DNA from: Bacillota bacterium
GTDB lineage: Bacteria > Bacillota > Clostridia > Lachnospirales > WQUN01
Direction: 5' to 3'
Assembly: GCA_009782085.1 (NCBI GenBank)
Contig: WQUN01000226.1
Span: 1-9,236 of the forward strand
Length of the DNA stretch: 9,236 nt
In this document: positions 5,901 to 9,236 of the stretch, piece after piece
How the letters are laid out: the number at the start of each line of letters is the position of its first letter
How positions within the stretch are numbered: position 1 is the first letter of the stretch
Notes under the pieces: generated by a model
What the model was told of the DNA's origin: nothing
Seen by the model: only the letters and a program-made list of their open reading frames with translations
The model's database searches: none
Program-made: the position numbers and the translations under genes

Positions 5901-8900
5901 GGATAAAGGCTGAGGCCGCCCCGTCCATCGACCCGGGCGTGCGGCTCAACTTCGGCGCGTTCGGCGACGGCGCGTGGTACGGCAACTGGGATCCCAACTT
6001 TGACGCGCGGGAAGTTTACAATTATCTCACGGCGAAATATATTTTCCTCTATGACAACGATTTCGATCTGAGCCTGGAAAATCCGAATTACGGCGGCTTC
6101 CGCTGCTCCGGAGCGGGCCCGATTCTGGTAAAGAACAACAACTTCCAGACGACCTCGGACATATGCTACTCTTTCTCGATATTGAACTACTTCACCTTTA
6201 TCAATAATACCTTCGACTACGCGGCCTCTCAGATGAGCGTCGCCTCGGAAAAGTTCATATTCGAGAACAACGCGATCACCGGGCATTACAACAGCGTCAC
6301 GGAAGACTATTTCCACTCCGCCGGCCTGCACGGACTGTTCACCAACGAGCCTATCTACGGCTTCAACATGTGGAACAGCTATATCGGCGGCAACACGATC
6401 AAAAACCTTGACCATGTGGACGGCAATGACGGCGAGGCGATGGGCTGCGACTCCAATCAGTCCTATCAGGCCTCGGAGGAAATCCTCGGCGCGACGGAAA
6501 ACACGATCACATTCGCGGAGAACTATGTCCACTCCGGCCACAGCTTCAACGAGTCGCAGCAGCTTATTATCACCGCCGGCACGGGCCTGGGCCAGATCCG
6601 CGAGGTTGCCGGCGCGGCCTCGGCCGGCATGGACGGCATGAAAAAGGTGTGGACCGTCACGGTGGACCGCCCCTGGGATGTCATACCCGACGGCACCAGC
6701 AAAGTGGGCGTCGGACGTTACCACATCGGCAACACGTTCGATTCCAACACCAGCGTCAACACCTGCGGCGGCGCGCCTCAGATGTACGACGGCTGCGAGG
6801 ACAACATAATCTCGAACAACACGGCCATTGACACAAACGGCATGTACCTCCACGGCTGGAACCTGAAGACGCCTGGCTACGGCTTCTCGGGCGTCTCTTT
6901 CTTCAACGTTTACCGCAACAACTACGTGGAAGGACACGGGCCGCGTTTCGGGAACCCGTTCATCGGCGAGCGCATGGAGGACAGCACCTACAACCCGCCC
7001 TGGGGCCCCGCGATGTACGCCAACGAGCAGCGGTACAACACCATAGACAAGAGCGACACCACGTCCTCCGACGTCAATTTGCCCGGCGACGGCGAGAGCA
7101 GCCATACGCCCGGCGGAATTATCGTGAACTGTGTAAACGGCGTTTTGACCGGAAAACTGAGCGTGGGCGCGCTCTTTGAGTACAACGAGGTCAAAAACAG
7201 CGAGATAGGCATCGCGATCGACCAGCCCTCCGCGTACGGCGTTTTCCTGAAGGACAACTCGATCGTGAACGTGACCACCCCCATCAAGGACAACGGCACA
7301 AACACCTTCGTGTATCAAAACGACGCGAGGGGTATGCTCCACGGCGGCTGGACAGTCACGCCCGCCGGGGCGGCGGGCGCGATCGCCGATAACGACGCCG
7401 GCACCGCGGCAAATCTTGGCGGCGGAGACGTCAGCCTGAAGATCGACCTGAAAAATATCCATGTGATCAACGGCGTGGATATCTCCGGCGACGTATCCGG
7501 CAATTTTGGGCTCTATCTCTATAAAACCGCGGTCCTGGCGCCGATCGTCTCCATATCCAACGTCACCGCCAAGGATCTGGCGCGGCTGACATTTGCCCCG
7601 ACGGAAGCCCGGTATGTGGAACTGCGCTTTACCGGCGCGTCCGGCGACGTGGTCATCGGCAACGTCAACGTCCTGCCTTTCGATCCGGCCGTCCCCACCC
7701 CGGCGCCGGCGGTCGTTCCCCCCTGGAACAAGGATTGGGCGGGGATCGAAATCCCGAGGGACGGCTGGGCCGTCACGGCCAGCAAGAACAATGATAACGC
7801 GCCAAATGTCATCGACGGCGATATTGACACATATTGGAAAGTCAGCGGGGACATAGAGGGGGACTGGATCATGATCGATCTTGGTTCCAGATATACCCTT
7901 GAACTGATTCAATATATAGACCCGGAAAGCCTCAAGTACAATTATCCCGTCTCAATTGACATTTACGGCGCGGCAAGCGATCCGGACAACCCGGATTCCT
8001 GGCGCTTGCTCGACCACGAGATCAGCAACTCCTTCCAGGACTCGCTGACGTCTTCGTTCTTTTTGGATCAGGATCCGCCCCGCAACATCCGCTATGTCAA
8101 GCTCGTGTGCCGCATGGAGGGAGAGCTCTCCGAGAACTGGGCCATAGGGGAGCTGCATATATACGGCACACCGACGCCGTTCATCCTCACGCAGGATGAC
8201 ATCGTCATATCGTCGGCCTCCGAGCGGCCCAGAATGGTGTACAACGCCCCCGCGAGGTACTGGGAGGGCGACTCGCCCGGCAACGTCATGGAAGTCGGAC
8301 AGTATTTGATTTTTGATCTGCAGGGCCTCTATGACGTCTCGAAGATAATCATGCCGATGGCCGACGCGCCGTGGTATCACCCGCGCTCGATGATGGTCTT
8401 CGCCAGCGACAAGCCCGTGGGCGACGTTTCGGGCATCGACTGGGGAAGCGCGGTGTTTACGGCTATCCGTCCGACGGACATCGACGGCGCGCCTTTCCAG
8501 GTGAGTTACGACACGGCCCACGGCTTTTCCGCGCTTACGTTTGGCGAACCGGTTCGGGCGCGTTACCTCAAGCTCTTGATTTACGACGTGGAACCCGCCG
8601 AAAAGGGAATGTGGCGGGTCAGGAACGTGGACATTATCTGCGAGCCGGTGGAGATCGACACGCCTGTCCCGCCGGCTATCGACGGGCCGGAGGCCATGAC
8701 GCTTCCGGAGGGTTACGCGGCCGCCTCCAGCGCTCCGTTCACAATTACCGGCGACAACGCCGCCGTGACAAAGACCGGCGGCGACCCGGCCGTCACCTGG
8801 AACAACGAGGCTAAAACGCTGGACATCGCGGCCGGTCTTAAGCCGGGGGTTTACGAAATAAAATTGACCGCCGGCAACGGGGTCAGCCCGGACGCCGTGT

Positions 8901-9160
8901 TCACATTTACGCTGACGGTATTGAAAGGGGAGCTTGTCTGCGCCGTCAAGTCCATGCTGGCCAAGGTCGCCAAGCCCCTGGCCATCCCGTTTGCCTGGAG
9001 CGGCGCGTCGGGCGCTCTGTCTTTTACATCGTCGAACCCGGCTGTCTGCGGCGTGTCCCGGGACGGGACTTTGACCCCGATGAAGGCGGGCATAGCCGTC
9101 ATCACAATAGCGGCGCCCGACGGGACCAAGGTCGTGTTCGCGGTCACGGTTACGGCGTAG
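2915..9160 (+). CDS. Giant secreted beta-helix protein with seven discoidin-like modules
   Basis: The product is 2081 residues. Residues 1-36 are a Sec signal peptide: basic N-region (R12, K14, K15), hydrophobic core LLSVMLCLALLSS, probable cleavage after AYA (34-36); there is no lipobox at C22. An Ala-rich linker (~37-69) leads into four discoidin-like modules (70-210, 225-364, 377-528, 529-678), two TIG-like modules (682-767, 768-878), a right-handed beta-helix (~905-1470), three discoidin-like modules (1476-1589, 1611-1751, 1756-1910), an Ig/cadherin-like module (~1919-2004) and a Big2-like C-terminus (2006-2081). It ends without an LPXTG motif, S-layer homology domains, dockerin or C-terminal membrane helix, so I expect a released or loosely bound protein. 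The likely role is polysaccharide binding, with possible lyase or hydrolase activity in the beta-helix; no catalytic residues can be named. It is transcribed divergently from the TIM-barrel gene, suggesting shared control. Calling it an enzyme is inference. Confidence 0.9.
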   Translation: MSMSRSFMSMSRCKKLLSVMLCLALLSSMTPITAYAAVPDTVGTETAGTEAPAAGAAGVQAAVAVAAAAPEFAGFTALELAGAKLTDTDHTDADILSVVNGESPGPGYAPWGAGGLKIVLTLAEESEVSRLALICSQGFGMGVYDVSYATGIDPENFIPTGKSFADPSGAADPNPAPFVLDFDSPVTAKYIMIQAPVNYWTFYLTGLFAYAGGGAGGGDTAGDSMRVVGATVYYSDADPIDITAGVNGSWPYNGGDLYIHNPYAEPGVEHTATDIVLELNGVFSIQGLNFALVYNYYYQWASPSYVYVSTDGINWGDPVASVRPGAEPYTMDPEISFAPVDARYIKIARQADLWIAFTSITVEPSTGGGGEVPDDSPYATVTAAIANGGCNADWSAALYTDKDILHVVNAGGVPAGDTYWNVWSSSPGPCQFTITLTLAKDYPIDGISLFLPDSVVTDNGSGSGGLAVYVSSDGVNWSEALGVMGESCAVTFEPVTAKYIKLAGLGPYDMYTINGGLFVHKYAEVPPSPYAVVTAAIADGGCNADWSAALYTGEDILPVVNAGGATTGGTYWNVWSANPGPCRLAITLTLAAEYTIDEVSLFLPDSQVTDSGGSGGFGVYVSSDGVSWSEALGVMGPSCDVTFAPVKARYVKLAGLGPYDMLTIQGGLFVHKYVSDGSVSEAPAIIRVSEGVGPGNAVGVYGEYFLGGVTVTMVGAGADGADVAVRPEQVDPYGQFLRFIWPENVAPGVYPVTVTTAGGTSKPVSVNKPDVRWASDPGVYDGMTLELYGRNLDASEYGGVSGTEVRFVPAGSVNPDADALYAAGVQAFSAYRLTVAAPNGFTPGADYTVQVRTNPAGLGGEWTDAYEYPSVTKKVTVTAAARPADATALALGVSWAGEFNWNVLSRLSPSGGDDTAAIQNALNAAEAAGGGVVELAAGTYTISDTVKLGVGVVLKGAGKNATVIQMLAPGNTSSGYVSFFTHSASSGYVGRFGVTGIKAEAAPSIDPGVRLNFGAFGDGAWYGNWDPNFDAREVYNYLTAKYIFLYDNDFDLSLENPNYGGFRCSGAGPILVKNNNFQTTSDICYSFSILNYFTFINNTFDYAASQMSVASEKFIFENNAITGHYNSVTEDYFHSAGLHGLFTNEPIYGFNMWNSYIGGNTIKNLDHVDGNDGEAMGCDSNQSYQASEEILGATENTITFAENYVHSGHSFNESQQLIITAGTGLGQIREVAGAASAGMDGMKKVWTVTVDRPWDVIPDGTSKVGVGRYHIGNTFDSNTSVNTCGGAPQMYDGCEDNIISNNTAIDTNGMYLHGWNLKTPGYGFSGVSFFNVYRNNYVEGHGPRFGNPFIGERMEDSTYNPPWGPAMYANEQRYNTIDKSDTTSSDVNLPGDGESSHTPGGIIVNCVNGVLTGKLSVGALFEYNEVKNSEIGIAIDQPSAYGVFLKDNSIVNVTTPIKDNGTNTFVYQNDARGMLHGGWTVTPAGAAGAIADNDAGTAANLGGGDVSLKIDLKNIHVINGVDISGDVSGNFGLYLYKTAVLAPIVSISNVTAKDLARLTFAPTEARYVELRFTGASGDVVIGNVNVLPFDPAVPTPAPAVVPPWNKDWAGIEIPRDGWAVTASKNNDNAPNVIDGDIDTYWKVSGDIEGDWIMIDLGSRYTLELIQYIDPESLKYNYPVSIDIYGAASDPDNPDSWRLLDHEISNSFQDSLTSSFFLDQDPPRNIRYVKLVCRMEGELSENWAIGELHIYGTPTPFILTQDDIVISSASERPRMVYNAPARYWEGDSPGNVMEVGQYLIFDLQGLYDVSKIIMPMADAPWYHPRSMMVFASDKPVGDVSGIDWGSAVFTAIRPTDIDGAPFQVSYDTAHGFSALTFGEPVRARYLKLLIYDVEPAEKGMWRVRNVDIICEPVEIDTPVPPAIDGPEAMTLPEGYAAASSAPFTITGDNAAVTKTGGDPAVTWNNEAKTLDIAAGLKPGVYEIKLTAGNGVSPDAVFTFTLTVLKGELVCAVKSMLAKVAKPLAIPFAWSGASGALSFTSSNPAVCGVSRDGTLTPMKAGIAVITIAAPDGTKVVFAVTVTA
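3122..4933 (+). other. N-terminal block of four discoidin-like (galactose-binding fold) modules
   Basis: Each module of about 140-150 residues ends in the strand motif typical of F5/8-type C / CBM32-like folds: AKYIMI (residue 188), ARYIKI (342), AKYIKL (497), ARYVKL (648). Each of modules 2-4 also has a 'YVS(S/T)DGxxW' strand (YVSTDGINW, YVSSDGVNW, YVSSDGVSW), the usual core of this fold. Gly-rich linkers (GGGAGGGD near 212-220; STGGGGEVP near 365-373) separate the first three. Modules 1 and 2 are divergent. Known members bind galactose-type or other sugars; ligands here are unknown. Confidence 0.7.
4043..4933 (+). repeat. Tandem in-frame duplication of a 152-residue discoidin-like module
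   Basis: The segments 4043-4480 and 4499-4933 encode modules 3 and 4 of the giant protein, with a period of 456 bp. By hand count about three quarters of residues are identical, including GGCNADWSAALYT, TYWNVWS, SEALGVMG and KLAGLGPYDM; the DNA shares exact stretches of more than 30 bp. Three cysteines per copy (GGC, GPC and SC contexts) are conserved. The copies differ by a one-residue gap in the Gly/Ser loop (DNGSGSGG against DSGGSGG). This is a more recent duplication than the other modules. Confidence 0.9.
4958..5548 (+). other. Two TIG/IPT-like modules preceding the beta-helix
   Basis: Residues ~682-767 (APAIIRVSEGVGPGNAVGVY, then GEYFLGGVTV, ending GVYPVTVTTAGGTSKPVSVN) have the 'P.I..v.p..g.....i.G..F' start and 'G.Y.V.V...gG.S' end of TIG/IPT folds. 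Residues ~768-878 (KPDVRWASDPG, LELYGRNLDASEYGG, YTVQVRTNPAGLGGEW) form a second, related module. From memory, a similar 'NxPxxxWA...GRNL' module precedes pectate-lyase-3-type beta-helices in other bacterial surface proteins. It is probably a structural spacer. Confidence 0.55.
5627..7324 (+). other. Right-handed parallel beta-helix domain (pectate-lyase-3 type)
   Basis: Residues ~905-1470. The entry is diagnostic: SGGDDTAAIQNALNAAEAAG followed by GGVVELAAGTYTIS and VVLKGAGKNATVI (residues ~911-970), the N-cap of pectate-lyase-3/GH55-like helices. Asn-rich turns follow (KNNNF, INNTF, ENNAI, GGNTI, SNNTAI, YRNNYV), matching asparagine ladders. A segment at ~1217-1266 (GTGLGQIREV ... TVDRPWDVIPDGTSKVGV) interrupts the coils and looks like a small inserted beta element. 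DGNDGEAMGCDS (~1169-1180) is a possible functional surface. I could not identify a catalytic triad or match a specific lyase or hydrolase family. Confidence 0.75.
7340..8644 (+). other. C-terminal block of three discoidin-like modules
   Basis: Residues 1476-1589, 1611-1751 and 1756-1910, ending in ARYVEL (1565), IRYVKL (1725) and ARYLKL (1882) strands. The middle module is the clearest F5/8-type C / CBM32 match: NAPNVIDGDIDTYWKVSG, then GDWIMIDLGSRYTLELIQYI, then WAIGELHIYG. The other two lack the 'A.DG...T.W' start and are assigned from the later strands only. The beta-helix is therefore flanked on both sides by probable sugar-binding modules. Confidence 0.7.
8669..9157 (+). other. C-terminal Ig/cadherin-like and Big2-like modules
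   Basis: Residues ~1919-2004 (ITGDNAAVTKTGGDPAVTWN, then LKPGVYEIKLTAGNG and FTFTLTVLKG) resemble cadherin/He-PIG-type Ig folds. Residues 2006-2081 (FTSSNPAVCGVSRDGTLTP, then MKAGIAVITIAAPDGT and VFAVTVTA) carry the 'SSNPAV..V..DG.lt....G...It......' pattern of Big2 domains. These act as stalks or adhesion modules in surface proteins. The open reading frame ends directly after the last Big2 strand. Confidence 0.6.
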
Positions 9161-9165
9161 CGCGA

Positions 9166-9213
9166 GCTGCGAAAGCAGCGAGCGAAAACTAAAAAAGAGG
9201 ATTCGCTCGCTGC
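9166..9213 (+). repeat. Overlapping inverted repeats downstream of the giant gene
   Basis: A perfect 12-bp inverted repeat, GCAGCGAGCGAA (9175-9186) with TTCGCTCGCTGC (9202-9213), encloses a 15-base A-rich loop. A second hairpin, GCTGC-GAAA-GCAGC (9166-9179), shares the GCAGC arm, so the two are mutually exclusive. It lies 6 bp after the stop codon. No T-run follows the long stem on either strand, so it is not a textbook intrinsic terminator, though a stem this strong may still cause pausing or protect the transcript end. Confidence 0.7.
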
Positions 9214-9236
9214 AATCCACTTGTCAAAAGGAATGA

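Noticed and set aside
4808..7912. Long minus-strand open frame of 1034 codons opposite the giant gene
   Set aside because: It has low-complexity Arg/Val/Gly/Asp-rich composition without recognisable motifs, no ribosome site, and lies wholly antisense to a gene with clear domains. It is a by-product of GC-biased third positions. The antisense frames at 2996-4474 and 7952-9220 are rejected for the same reason.
9226..9236. Start of a further plus-strand gene at ATG 9233 after AAAAGGA
   Set aside because: The purine run almost touches the ATG, and only one codon is left in the window, so nothing supports it.

Overview
The window holds three genes and a repeat-rich spacer. The DNA is GC-rich with a strongly GC-biased third codon position, which is why long stop-free antisense frames appear opposite every real gene. 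The 0.16 kb divergent promoter region is sharply AT-rich. Shine-Dalgarno sites, a Sec-type signal peptide, and discoidin, TIG-like and Big2-like modules on a huge secreted protein suggest an uncultured carbohydrate-degrading bacterium, most likely a fairly GC-rich Bacillota (Clostridia-type). This is inferred from gene content only; no phylogenetic marker is present.

Layout. Positions 1-280 (minus strand) hold the first 93 codons of a uroporphyrinogen-decarboxylase-fold gene that runs off the left edge. Positions 281-622 are non-coding: two near-identical 70-bp direct repeats with strong hairpins flank an inverted-repeat element of the widespread 'TCATTCTGAG...' type, followed by an intrinsic terminator for the next gene. 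Positions 623-2749 (minus) encode a cytoplasmic, about 705-residue TIM-barrel glycoside-hydrolase-like protein with a GH42-like layout. Positions 2750-2914 are a divergent promoter region with good sigma-A-type elements in both directions. Positions 2915-9160 (plus) encode a 2081-residue exported protein: signal peptide, four discoidin-like modules (the third and fourth a tandem duplication), two TIG-like modules, a long right-handed beta-helix of the pectate-lyase-3 type, three more discoidin-like modules and two Ig-like modules. Positions 9161-9236 carry overlapping inverted repeats.

Interpretation (inference). This looks like part of a glycan-use locus. The giant protein would bind and possibly cleave a polysaccharide outside the cell, the TIM-barrel enzyme would process imported fragments, and the URO-D-fold protein may be a corrinoid/cobalamin-linked methyltransferase or another member of that broad family. 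Substrates cannot be read from the sequence. I see no CRISPR array, tRNA, rRNA, transposase, phage gene or defence system. The most unusual features are the repeat composite at 297-559, the duplicated start region at 2912-2950, the module architecture of the giant protein, and the mutually exclusive hairpins after its stop.
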